A stretch of 23,843 bases of DNA from Opitutales bacterium (GTDB lineage: Bacteria > Verrucomicrobiota > Verrucomicrobiia > Opitutales > Oceanipulchritudinaceae). Positions 8,026-16,036 of the stretch are shown one piece after another. The position numbers and the translations under genes are program-made. Numbering within the stretch: the first letter of the stretch is position 1; every line of letters starts with the position of its first letter. The stretch is from positions 1-23,843 of the forward strand of contig SKLD01000012.1 of NCBI GenBank assembly GCA_007123395.1. The letters are read 5' to 3'. The notes beneath the pieces were generated by a model, which had not been told where the DNA came from, ran no database searches, and worked only from the letters and a program-made list of their open reading frames with translations.

Positions 8026-9477
8026 TCACTCGCCCTGCCCCAGGGAATACCCGCGCGCGCCGTCGAAGGTGTAGAGGTGCTCGGTCTTGATGAAGTCGAG
8101 ACCGGCCGCCTCAAAGCGCTCCAGCAAAGCGATGATGTCACGGTTCGCGATTTCCGCGCCCGCGCGCGCCGTGAAGCGGCAGCGCCAGTGGTCGGTGCAG
8201 TAGACACCTTCCATGCCGGAGGGATAAACGGCGACTCCCCGGTTGGAGATCATTTTCAACTCGAAGGCATCGCCCGCAAGCGCTCCTGTCTTCTTTCCGA
8301 GCACAGCGGGATCGCGTTCGCTTTCGTCCCAGTCGAGAAAGACGTCGACCCCGGCGAGCTTCTTTTCCCGGCGCGGAACGGAAGGCAGCTTTACTTCGAT
8401 ATCACGGTGGCCGAAGGCCGCCGTACGGAGATAGCGCGGCTTCTCGCCCAAACGCTCGATGACGGCGGCGGCGAAGGCACGCGTCCCGAGGCGCTGTTTC
8501 GATACCTGCTCTTTGTAGATATCCACGGTATGCATGCCGTCTTCGAGCGTGCGCAGCCAGGCGTTGCGGATCTGCTCGGCGATATCGGACTGTCCCAAAT
8601 GCACAAGCATCATAACGGCCGCCGAGAGGAGGCCGGAGGGGTTGGCGATGTCCTTGCCCGCGATATCGGGAGCGGAGCCGTGCACGGCCTCGAACATGGC
8701 GGCGTCAAATCCGATGTTGGCGGAACCGGCCAGACCCACCGACCCGGACACGAGCGCCGCGATGTCGCTGACGATATCACCGTAGAGGTTGAGCGTCACG
8801 ACGACATCGAGATCCTCCGGACGGGCCGCGACGAGGGCGGCGCCGATGTCGATGATACGGTGCTCCGTCTCCAGCTCCGCATAGCGCGGATCCGCCGCCA
8901 CCTCTTCGAAGACGCGCTGGAAGAGCCCGTCGGAGATCTTCATGATATTCGACTTCGTCAGACAGGTGACCTTTTTGCGGCCATAGGCGCGGGCATACTC
9001 AAGGGCGTAGCGGCAGATTGCCTCGCAACCGGGACGGCTGATGAGTTTCAGCGCCTGGGTCACCTCGTCGGTCTGCTGGTGCTCAATACCCGCGTAGAGG
9101 TCCTCCTCGTTTTCGCGGATAATGACCATGTCAATGTGCGGAAAATGCGTCGGAACGTAGGGATAGAACGAGCGGCACGGACGCACGTTGGAAAAGAGAC
9201 GAAGCCCCTTGCGGATCGTTACGTTCAGACTCTTGTAACCGCCGCCGAGCGGTGTCGTGACCGGTGCCTTGAGGAAGATACGGTTGCGGCGGAGGCTTTC
9301 CCACGAACTCCCCGTGATACCGGAGGAATGTCCGGCCTCGTACACCTTTTGCCCGATTTCGATTTCCTCGAACTCGAGACGCGCACCCGCCGCTTCCAGG
9401 ATACGCAGCGTGGCGTCCATGATTTCTGGCCCGATGCCGTCACCGTGCGCGACCGTGATCTTCCGTTTCTCTGCCAT
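8026..9477 (-). CDS. icd: Isocitrate dehydrogenase, Thermus-type long form, predicted NAD-dependent
   Basis: The 483-residue enzyme oxidises and decarboxylates isocitrate to 2-oxoglutarate in the TCA cycle. The isocitrate-binding set is present: S83 and N85 in KSLNVTIRK, R89, R99 (NVRP), R121 (REN), Y128 (DLYAG), K175 (TKSNIMK), D234 and D238 (YGDIVSD). S83/N85 separate it from isopropylmalate dehydrogenase. About 130 residues after the catalytic core (350-483: VDVFLDWDE, FELKMISNRG, DHWRCRF, YTFDGARGY) match the C-terminal extension of the Thermus thermophilus enzyme. At the cofactor site the sequence is HGSAP-D271-I272-AGK, where NADP enzymes have K-Y; D-I is the NAD-type pair. The ATG at 9477 fits the conserved N-terminus (KITVAHGDGIGPE); no Shine-Dalgarno sequence is visible. 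It lies 64 bases after the UDP-glucuronate decarboxylase gene in the same direction. Confidence 0.93.
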   Translation of the reverse strand: MAEKRKITVAHGDGIGPEIMDATLRILEAAGARLEFEEIEIGQKVYEAGHSSGITGSSWESLRRNRIFLKAPVTTPLGGGYKSLNVTIRKGLRLFSNVRPCRSFYPYVPTHFPHIDMVIIRENEEDLYAGIEHQQTDEVTQALKLISRPGCEAICRYALEYARAYGRKKVTCLTKSNIMKISDGLFQRVFEEVAADPRYAELETEHRIIDIGAALVAARPEDLDVVVTLNLYGDIVSDIAALVSGSVGLAGSANIGFDAAMFEAVHGSAPDIAGKDIANPSGLLSAAVMMLVHLGQSDIAEQIRNAWLRTLEDGMHTVDIYKEQVSKQRLGTRAFAAAVIERLGEKPRYLRTAAFGHRDIEVKLPSVPRREKKLAGVDVFLDWDESERDPAVLGKKTGALAGDAFELKMISNRGVAVYPSGMEGVYCTDHWRCRFTARAGAEIANRDIIALLERFEAAGLDFIKTEHLYTFDGARGYSLGQGE

Positions 9478-9541
9478 GAAAAGAAGGGGTAGCGGCCCGC
9501 ACTCTCCGCGCCAAGCCGAAAGCGGCACCCGCCTTATCCGC

Positions 9542-10474
9542 CTACAGCCCGAATTCGCTCTTGAAATAGGCGATGGTGCGGTCGAGTCCTTCGTCGAGTT
9601 CGACAGTGGGCTCCCATCCCAGTTTTTCGCGCGCAAGCGTTATGTCGGGCTTGCGCTGGAGAGGATCGTCGGCGGGAAGCGGCTTGTGGATGATCTTCGA
9701 CTTGGAATCGACCTTTTTCACAACCTTTTCGGCCAGCTCGAGAATGGTGAACTCGCCGGGGTTGCCGATGTTCACGGGTCCGGTCATTTCCTCTTGGTTC
9801 ATCAGCCGTACAAATCCCTCGATGAGATCGTCCACATAACAGAAGGAACGCGTCTGCGAGCCGTCGCCGTATACGGTGATGTCCTCGCCGCGGAGGGACT
9901 GGACGATGAAATTAGAGACCACCCGCCCGTCGTCGGGCAGCATGCGCGGACCATAGGTGTTGAAGATGCGCACGACGCGGATATCGACACCATTCTCACG
10001 GTGATAGTCGAAGAAGAGGGTCTCGGCGACACGCTTGCCTTCGTCGTAGCACGCCCGGATGCCGATGGGATTGACGTTGCCGCGGTAACTTTCGGGCTGG
10101 GGATGGATGTCAGGATCGCCATAGACCTCGGAGGTCGAGGCTTGGAAAACCCGCGCACGAACGCGCTTGGCCAAGCCGAGGCAATTGATTGCCCCCATCA
10201 CCGAGGTCTTCACCGTCTTGATGGGATTGAACTGGTAATGTACGGGCGAGGCCGGGCACGCCAAGTTGTAGATTTGGTCGACCTCGACCTTGAAGGGATC
10301 GATAATGTCGTGCCGCATCAGCTCAAAATCAGGGTTGCCGAGGAGGTGCCTGATGTTGCGCTTGCGGCCTGTGAAGAAGTTGTCGAGACAGATGACTTCA
10401 TTGCCGTCCTCGAGGAGACGGTCGACGAGATGGCTGCCGAGAAACCCGGCGCCGCCGGTGACCAGTATTCGCAT
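9542..10474 (-). CDS. uxs: UDP-glucuronate decarboxylase (UDP-xylose synthase)
   Basis: This 310-residue extended short-chain dehydrogenase converts UDP-glucuronate to UDP-xylose with bound NAD+ in the cytoplasm. The Rossmann motif is TGGAGFLGSHL (6-16). The active site shows TSEVYGDP (114-121) with E116, and the Y143-x3-K147 pair (YDEGK). RIFNTYGPRM (169-178) and YGDGSQTRSFCYVDD (202-216) are characteristic of the UXS/RmlB branch, and CPASP (73-77) is typical of UXS itself. Length matches bacterial UXS. An AGGA (plus-strand 10482-10485) sits 7 bases before the ATG, one of the better ribosome sites here. It is 168 bases downstream of the UDP-glucuronate 4-epimerase gene, which uses the same substrate; together they point to xylose- and galacturonate-containing surface polysaccharide. 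Confidence 0.93.
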   Translation of the reverse strand: MRILVTGGAGFLGSHLVDRLLEDGNEVICLDNFFTGRKRNIRHLLGNPDFELMRHDIIDPFKVEVDQIYNLACPASPVHYQFNPIKTVKTSVMGAINCLGLAKRVRARVFQASTSEVYGDPDIHPQPESYRGNVNPIGIRACYDEGKRVAETLFFDYHRENGVDIRVVRIFNTYGPRMLPDDGRVVSNFIVQSLRGEDITVYGDGSQTRSFCYVDDLIEGFVRLMNQEEMTGPVNIGNPGEFTILELAEKVVKKVDSKSKIIHKPLPADDPLQRKPDITLAREKLGWEPTVELDEGLDRTIAYFKSEFGL

Positions 10475-10597
10475 GGTGGATTCCTGTGTATGTTTTGTGA
10501 TTGATTGTCGTTGGTCTTCTGCTCCGCGGGGGGGCCGGTTTTCCGGCGAATCGAAACGGTGGATGGAGAAAGATGCGCGGAATTGCGAGCCTTCCTT

Positions 10598-10617
10598 GCC
10601 GTTCGGCGGAAAACGGC
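10598..10617 (-). terminator. Weak hairpin after the UDP-glucuronate 4-epimerase gene
   Basis: GCCGTT at 10598-10603 pairs with AACGGC at 10612-10617 across an 8-base loop, starting 26 bases past the epimerase stop codon on the minus strand. No run of T follows on that strand, so it is not a standard intrinsic terminator. It could stabilise a transcript end or attenuate read-through into the decarboxylase gene. Confidence 0.25.
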
Positions 10618-10642
10618 GGCGGGCGGGCACCGGACCGGCACA

Positions 10643-11611
10643 TCAAAGGTTGAGCACCCGCACCCAATCGCGGTGCTCCTGATACCAAGCAACTGTCTTG
10701 GCAAAACCATCGGCGGCGGAGATCCGCGGCTCCCATCCGAGGAGGCGACGGGCCTTCGTGATATCGGCGCTCGTGTGCTGCATGTCGGCGCTGTGAAAGG
10801 GCTGGCGATCGATCACGGCCTTCTTTCCAAGCAGCTCCTCGAATGTCCGGATCATCGTGTTGATGGAGACAGGTTCGCGACCGCCCCCGAGGTTGATGAT
10901 CTCGTAGCCCACCGGCTTGAGCGCGGCCACCGTGCCGCTGGCGATGTCGTCCACATACGTGAAGTCACGCGTCTGCGTCCCGTCGCCGTAGAGCGTGAGG
11001 GGCCGACCGTCGTCGATCCAGCGGATGAAGCGGAGGATCGACATATCCGGACGGCAGGCGGGCCCGTAGACCGTGAAATACCGAACAACCGAAACATCAA
11101 TTTCGTAGAGATGCCGGTAGGTGTAGGCGAGCACTTCGGCGGCTTTCTTGGAAGCGGCATAAGGCGAAATCGGCGTATTAACGGGCAAATCCTCCGTGAA
11201 CGGCATGGGCAGCCCGGCATAGAGCGAACTGGTCGAAGCGAGCACAAGCTTGCCCACACCGTGCAGCCGCATGCACTCGAGAAGATTCAGCGATCCGGTT
11301 ACGTTTGTCGTGAAATACACATACGGATTCTCGATGCTCGCACGCACGCCCGCGCGCGCCGCAAGATTGACCACCGCATCGAAGCGCTGCCCCTCGAAAA
11401 GCGCTTCGACGCCCGCGCGGTCTTCGATGTCGAGGTCGACGGACGTGTAACCCGGACGCCCGTCGAGTTGCACCGCGCGCCACTTCTTCAGGCGCACGTC
11501 GTAGTAGTCGTTGAAGTTGTCCACGCCGACAACCGTGTGACCGCCGTCCAGCAGCAGCTCAGCCGTCCGCCAGCCGATGAAGCCGGCCGCTCCAGTGAGA
11601 AGGATGTTCAT
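10643..11611 (-). CDS. UDP-glucuronate 4-epimerase
   Basis: This 322-residue NAD-dependent epimerase interconverts UDP-glucuronate and UDP-galacturonate. The Rossmann motif is TGAAGFIG (6-13). DNFNDYYDVRLKKWR (31-45) is a strong marker of the glucuronate 4-epimerase group rather than GalE. The active site shows STSSLYAG (126-133) and Y151-x3-K155 (YAASK). RYFTVYGPACRPDMS (177-191) and YGDGTQTRDFTYVDD (208-222) complete the family pattern. The ATG at 11611 places the glycine motif directly at the N-terminus, as expected. It lies 65 bases downstream of the DUF4838 gene and 168 bases upstream of the UDP-xylose synthase gene, all on the minus strand. RmlB-like or other 4-epimerases are the alternative, less likely given the DNFNDYYD motif. 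Confidence 0.9.
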   Translation of the reverse strand: MNILLTGAAGFIGWRTAELLLDGGHTVVGVDNFNDYYDVRLKKWRAVQLDGRPGYTSVDLDIEDRAGVEALFEGQRFDAVVNLAARAGVRASIENPYVYFTTNVTGSLNLLECMRLHGVGKLVLASTSSLYAGLPMPFTEDLPVNTPISPYAASKKAAEVLAYTYRHLYEIDVSVVRYFTVYGPACRPDMSILRFIRWIDDGRPLTLYGDGTQTRDFTYVDDIASGTVAALKPVGYEIINLGGGREPVSINTMIRTFEELLGKKAVIDRQPFHSADMQHTSADITKARRLLGWEPRISAADGFAKTVAWYQEHRDWVRVLNL

Positions 11612-11676
11612 CCGCGCTTTATGGCGCAGCCGCAGCGGTATAGTCAACGACCGCCTTTCGCGGGTGAGAAACGCCG

Positions 11677-13773
11677 TCAACCGTCTTCGCGCCACCAGAG
11701 AAGCGAGGGCGGGCCGAACTCCAGCCAATCGCCGGGCTGCTGATGGGCGACGAGGATACGCACGAGAACGAAGTCCGCCTCGGGGGGCGGCTCCATGAAC
11801 TGCCGCAGCGGCACCGCCCGCCAATGACGCCCCTCCGGCAGGCGCACGTCCGTCTGCGGCCCGACAAGTGAACCGGTTGCGCTTCCCCAGCGCACGGACA
11901 GCAGCGCGTAGGCCCCGGGGCTCAGTTCGCCGCGCACAGCGACTTCGGCACGCCCCACATGGCCCGCGCGCACCGGCGTCCACTGCCACAGAGCCGTTAT
12001 CTTGTGATTCTCCATACGCAGCACAGGTCTGCCTTCAGCATCCGTCCGGCCCTCCGCAAGGAGATCTTGCCACGGTTCCGCCTGGCTGCGCCAAGGACCG
12101 GGGAGGTCGAGCCGGTAAGGTAATCCCGCGATTCCTTTGCCCGTGCGGTCGCCGCGCTGCCATAGCCTCGCGCCAAGCGCCTCTTCCGCTTCCTCCGGCG
12201 GAGACAGCCTCCCCTCCAGCCACGCCCGCGCCGTCGGCGCGGGTTCATGCAAAAGGTAGGGAGACAGATCGGTGCGGGCGACGGCAAGGGGTTCCTCCTC
12301 CCAAAGCTGCTCAGCATATTGCGTAAACGCCTCGCGCGACGCCTCGTAACGGTCAAGCGCCGCGCCAAAAAATGCATCCGGCGGTGCTTCCGCGTAGAGC
12401 GCGTCCGCTAACTCCCGCCGGGTCTCCACCATTTCCAGAAACCGCTCCGAGAGGGCGAACCCGCGCGACGCAAAGCGCACCCTCCCGGCGTAGGGGGACC
12501 GCGTCCCCGCCGCATCCGCCGCCGCTTCGAGGTAGCCGCGCAAGGCGCGCCTCGCCCCCGGCGGAATAACGATTGCCTGCGACTCGTTGCGAAAGTGTTT
12601 AAGCCAATAAGGGGGCCCGTCCTGTGTCCGCCACAGCTCCTCCGCAAGCGCGAAAAAACGTTCCATGGGTTCCGCCGCCGGGCCATGGAAGCGCTGGAAA
12701 TATTCGTCCCACAAGGCCTCCACATCCTTGCCGGGATCGGACAGAAGCCGCGCGAAAATCCACGGCTGCGGCCCGTCCAAAGCCCAGTTCGGCGTCATCT
12801 CCGTGAAGTAATCCGTGAAACCGGCCGCGCGGGCATTGCGCAGGTGCTCCGCGAAGTGCCGCACATAGATGCGCGGTATCAGGAAATTCCGGCCATACGA
12901 ATAATCATAGAGCGACAGCCGTTCCGCCCCCGACCGGCCCCAAGCCCGCACGAGCGCCAGTTCTTCCTCGCGGAACGCGGCGTCGTAGAATTGGCTGCGG
13001 TCCGCCGTGAGAACCGGCAAAACACGCGGATGAAGCGGAAAGGACGGCACGTTTTCCGACCAATAGTAGGCGAGCTGCGTGACAAAGCGCTCGGGATGGC
13101 TCGCCTCGAGGCGTTCCGCCACGCGGTTGGTAAACTGAAAGACAAGGTCGCTGTAATCGGGCCGTTGCCGGAACCAACGCGGTGGATAAACCCATCGCAG
13201 TGTATCCTCCGACTCGCCGTAAACAAGTCCGTCGTTGGTTCCCACGGAAAAGGCCTCCGCCTCCGGATTTCCGTCGAAATACGCCGCCGCCGCCTCCGCT
13301 ACAAACTCCACGACCGCCTCCGAACCAAGATCGGGATTCCAGTTCGAGCGGCCGCGCACGGGCGGTTCATAACGCTCGCCGTCTACAAGCGGAAACAACT
13401 CCGGGCGCTCCGCGAACATTTCCCGCGTGATGATCCGGTCGAGATTGTGGACTCTGGCAAGGCGCGGGGTGAGATCATTGGCCTCCGCCCACGCGGCCGC
13501 CGCGCCCGCGTGCGTGCCCCCGATGGCGCGCGTGAGAAAAGCCTCCGCCCCCGGCCCCGGCGGCGCCGCACCCGGCTCGCGTCCAAGCTCGCCGGGCATG
13601 AACCAACGCGCCAGCGGCACCGCCGCCGCGGGATCCGCCGCAAGACGCTCCGCCTGCGCATGCCGGAACCGCTCCGCCTGCGCCCGCCGCTCGGGATGAC
13701 CCGCCGCCGTCGCCCACGCAAGCACGAATGCGGCCGAGGCCGTGAGGATTCCCGCCTTTCTGCGCGTCAACAT
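11677..13773 (-). CDS. Secreted DUF4838 protein (putative glycoside-hydrolase relative)
   Basis: This 698-residue protein starts with a signal peptide (MLTRRKAGILTASAAFVLAW, probable cut in ATAAG near 24). Residues 100-375 carry the DUF4838 core as I remember it: FAERPELFPLVDGER (120-134), FSVGTNDG (175-182), DLVFQFTNRVAERL (209-222), SLYDYSY (287-293), GFTDYFTEMTPNWALDGPQ (318-336) and DPGKDVEALWDEYF (346-359). DUF4838 is thought to be a TIM-barrel relative of glycoside hydrolases and often accompanies polysaccharide-use genes; activity and substrate are not established. The usual GH67-N-like domain ahead of the core seems absent. Residues 380-500 are helical, and 545-698 form a beta-rich C-terminal domain, perhaps carbohydrate-binding. 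ATG at 13773 chosen for the signal peptide; 13782 is also possible. The upstream neighbour is a LacI regulator (128 bases). Confidence 0.75.
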   Translation of the reverse strand: MLTRRKAGILTASAAFVLAWATAAGHPERRAQAERFRHAQAERLAADPAAAVPLARWFMPGELGREPGAAPPGPGAEAFLTRAIGGTHAGAAAAWAEANDLTPRLARVHNLDRIITREMFAERPELFPLVDGERYEPPVRGRSNWNPDLGSEAVVEFVAEAAAAYFDGNPEAEAFSVGTNDGLVYGESEDTLRWVYPPRWFRQRPDYSDLVFQFTNRVAERLEASHPERFVTQLAYYWSENVPSFPLHPRVLPVLTADRSQFYDAAFREEELALVRAWGRSGAERLSLYDYSYGRNFLIPRIYVRHFAEHLRNARAAGFTDYFTEMTPNWALDGPQPWIFARLLSDPGKDVEALWDEYFQRFHGPAAEPMERFFALAEELWRTQDGPPYWLKHFRNESQAIVIPPGARRALRGYLEAAADAAGTRSPYAGRVRFASRGFALSERFLEMVETRRELADALYAEAPPDAFFGAALDRYEASREAFTQYAEQLWEEEPLAVARTDLSPYLLHEPAPTARAWLEGRLSPPEEAEEALGARLWQRGDRTGKGIAGLPYRLDLPGPWRSQAEPWQDLLAEGRTDAEGRPVLRMENHKITALWQWTPVRAGHVGRAEVAVRGELSPGAYALLSVRWGSATGSLVGPQTDVRLPEGRHWRAVPLRQFMEPPPEADFVLVRILVAHQQPGDWLEFGPPSLLWWREDG

Positions 13774-13901
13774 GCCCACCATCGTCCGCTATGCCGTGCC
13801 CACGGTTCAAACCCAAATACGCATAAACGAGACATCCGGCCGAATTTACCCGCTCCCGCGCGGATCACGCCACGCCCCACGGTGCGCTGACCGGCCACCC
13901 T

Positions 13902-14951
13902 TCACTTGCGCCTGCGCTTGCGGAGCGTCTTCCCCGGATTCCAGCGGAACGATGTGAGCATCAGGGAAGGCGCGGGATCGGGAAGCCCTTTCTCCGAGCG
14001 ATCCAGCAGCCAATGGACGAGGTCGACCGCCCAACTGCCGAAGTTGCCCGGATCAAAGACGAAACCACTCACCGACTCCGTCGACTCATGCAGGCTCAAG
14101 TGCGCGAAGCCAATATCCTTTGGCACCCGCAGACCGAGTTTCGGCAGCATCCGCTGCATCTGGTCCTCACGGTGGACGATGATCGCCTCAACCTTCCATT
14201 TCCGGATCCACTCGCCGAGAGTCCGGACGTCGAGTGATTCCGGAAGCAACGGGGGAATCCGGTCCTCCTGCGCGATGCCCAGCCGCTCCGAGGCCCCGTA
14301 GTAGGCGGACACATTGCGGTAGCTGTTCTTCATGACATCCGGCAGTTCCATAACCAAGCCGATGCGCCGATAACCCATCTCCAGCATCCGCGACATCAAA
14401 CGGTTGACCATTTCAACATGGTTGAGCACCACGCGCGGCAATTCCGGGGAGCGGATCGCCCGCCCGATAGCCACCGTCGCAAAGTGTTTCCAATTCAACT
14501 CCGCCGAGAACGTCCCCGGCGGCGGCTGGCCGATGATCACCCCTTGGACGCCCCGGGCGCGCAGGATCTTTGTCACACGCTTCCATCCTCCCAACTCGGG
14601 CACACAAAACGATTCCAAGTGGTACCCCACGTGCAGGGCACGTTTTTCAGCGCCCTCGTAAGCCTCGAGGTAGTGGCTCCCGCGGAAGTTCCAAGTGGCC
14701 TCCGTGGGGTGCAGGTTCAACCACGCGAGCGCGACGCCGCGGGCCATGCGCTGCATGCGGCTGCGATAGGAAGCCAACCGCTTCATCATAGGGTCCGGGA
14801 CATATCCCATACGTTCGGCGACCTCGACAATCCGTTCGCGCGTCTCTTCCGAGACCTGCTTCGAGCCCCGCAAGGCATACGAAACGGTCATGAGGGAGAC
14901 TTCCGCCTCCCGCGCCACGTCTTTCAAGGTCACGCGTTTTTCCGGATCCAT
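13902..14951 (-). CDS. LacI-family transcriptional regulator
   Basis: The 349-residue repressor-type protein has the LacI helix-turn-helix at 7-27 (VTLKDVAREAEVSLMTVSYAL) and the RERIVEVAERMGYVPDP segment at 38-54. The usual hinge is replaced by MMKRLASYRSRMQ (55-67), a variant I associate with Verrucomicrobia. A periplasmic-binding-protein-like sensor domain follows (about 72-340), with FRGSHYLEAYEGAEKRA at 89-105, GVQGVIIGQPP at 134-144 and MGYRRIGLVMELP at 192-204. The ligand is probably a sugar or nucleoside but cannot be read from sequence. The start at 14951 follows the purine-rich GAAGAAAGTGGGGG. It is transcribed away from deoC, with 152 bases between the starts, and reads towards the DUF4838 and UDP-sugar genes, so it could control either side or itself. 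I found no clear operator. Confidence 0.92.
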   Translation of the reverse strand: MDPEKRVTLKDVAREAEVSLMTVSYALRGSKQVSEETRERIVEVAERMGYVPDPMMKRLASYRSRMQRMARGVALAWLNLHPTEATWNFRGSHYLEAYEGAEKRALHVGYHLESFCVPELGGWKRVTKILRARGVQGVIIGQPPPGTFSAELNWKHFATVAIGRAIRSPELPRVVLNHVEMVNRLMSRMLEMGYRRIGLVMELPDVMKNSYRNVSAYYGASERLGIAQEDRIPPLLPESLDVRTLGEWIRKWKVEAIIVHREDQMQRMLPKLGLRVPKDIGFAHLSLHESTESVSGFVFDPGNFGSWAVDLVHWLLDRSEKGLPDPAPSLMLTSFRWNPGKTLRKRRRK

Positions 14952-15060
14952 CCCCCACTTTCTTCGCAATACGCGGTCAATGGCAACCTCAGCTTTCACC
15001 CCGGAATCGAGTCGCCGCCGCCGCCGGCAGCGCCCGCCTGACCGGACCCCTACCCTGCGG

Positions 15061-15090
15061 TTGACTCGCGTGAGAGCGGGCCTCTTACTG
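15061..15090 (+). promoter_or_regulatory. Possible sigma-70 promoter for the deoC operon
   Basis: TTGACT at 15061-15066 is one base from the consensus -35. The best -10 matches at usable spacing are poor (TCTTAC at 15083-15088, spacing 16, or TTACTG at 15085-15090, spacing 18). The element ends 14-16 bases before the deoC ATG, so the leader would be very short. The position between the divergent lacI-type gene and deoC makes it plausible but weak. Confidence 0.25.
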
Positions 15091-15103
15091 CCTGCGCAAA
15101 CCA

Positions 15104-16009
15104 ATGGCACGAACCACCCCCACACCTCCCGACAGCCCGACCATCGACGCAGTGGGCCTGGCCGAGCGGGTCGCCCGCTTCAAGGCGCGCAGCCTTAAGG
15201 CGGCGTCCAAAGTCTCGGCCCTCAAGCTCGCCTTGAGCATGATCGACCTCACAACGCTGGAGGGCAGGGACACGCCCGGCAAAGTGCGCCAACTGTGCCG
15301 CAAGGCGGTGCGCCCCGACCCCGCCGACCCGTCGCTGCCGCACGTCGCGGCGGTGTGTGTCTACCCCACCCTCGTGCGCGTGGCCAAAGACGCCCTCTCG
15401 GGAACAAAGGTCCGCGTGGCCTCGGTCGCCACGGCCTTTCCGAGCGGACAGGCCGACCTTGCCCCAAGGCTCGACGAGATTCGCTACGCCGTGGCGGAAG
15501 GAGCGGATGAAATCGACATGGTGATCTCGCGCGGGAAGTTCCTCTGCGGCGACCACGCCGCCGTCTTCGACGAAATCGCCGCCTGCAAAGATGCCTGCGG
15601 CGAAGCGCATCTCAAAGTCATCCTTGAGACCGGTGAACTCCACACCTACGACAACGTCCGCCGCGCGAGCGACCTCGCCATGGAGGCGGGAGCGGATTTC
15701 ATCAAAACCTCGACGGGCAAGGTGAGTCCCGCGGCCACCCCCGAGGTCACGCTCGTCATGTTGCAGGCCATTCAGGACTTCCACGCGCGCACCGGCAGGA
15801 TGGTGGGGATGAAACCCGCCGGAGGTATCCGCGACGCGAAGACGGCGGTCACCTTCCTTGTCATGCTGCGCGAGACACTCGGCCCCGCCTGGCTTACCCC
15901 GGAGTGGTTCCGCTTCGGCGCGAGCACGCTCACAAACGACATTCTTATGCAGCTGACGAAGCAGCGCACGGGCCATTACCAGTCCGCCCGCGACTACACG
16001 AACGACTGA
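15104..16009 (+). CDS. deoC: Deoxyribose-phosphate aldolase
   Basis: The 301-residue class I aldolase splits 2-deoxyribose 5-phosphate into glyceraldehyde 3-phosphate and acetaldehyde in deoxynucleoside breakdown. The Schiff-base lysine is K201 in ADFIKTSTGK, the second active lysine K237 in GMKPAGGIR, and the acidic residue D138 in EIDMVISRGK. AAVCVYPTLV (82-91) and SVATAFPSGQ (107-116) are further family blocks. It is about 40 residues longer than the E. coli enzyme, mainly at the N-terminus, which is common in other phyla. It is the first gene of a three-gene plus-strand operon (gaps of 27 and 12 bases) with two aldehyde-dehydrogenase-type proteins that can deal with the acetaldehyde formed. 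The start lacks an obvious Shine-Dalgarno sequence. Confidence 0.95.
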   Translation: MARTTPTPPDSPTIDAVGLAERVARFKARSLKAASKVSALKLALSMIDLTTLEGRDTPGKVRQLCRKAVRPDPADPSLPHVAAVCVYPTLVRVAKDALSGTKVRVASVATAFPSGQADLAPRLDEIRYAVAEGADEIDMVISRGKFLCGDHAAVFDEIAACKDACGEAHLKVILETGELHTYDNVRRASDLAMEAGADFIKTSTGKVSPAATPEVTLVMLQAIQDFHARTGRMVGMKPAGGIRDAKTAVTFLVMLRETLGPAWLTPEWFRFGASTLTNDILMQLTKQRTGHYQSARDYTND

Positions 16010-16036
16010 ACAACCGAATCTCTCCAAAAAATCCGC

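Noticed and set aside
8077..9492. 471-codon plus-strand open frame opposite icd
   Set aside because: It is a shadow of a well-conserved gene; no domain, no start signal.
10534..10547. Hairpin GCCGG-TTTT-CCGGC between the two UDP-sugar genes
   Set aside because: Five-base stem with no T-run on either side; expected by chance in GC-rich DNA.
13834..13845. Near-palindrome ATCCGGCCGAAT upstream of the DUF4838 gene as a LacI operator
   Set aside because: One mismatch in each half and no second copy near the lacI-type or deoC starts; too weak to call.
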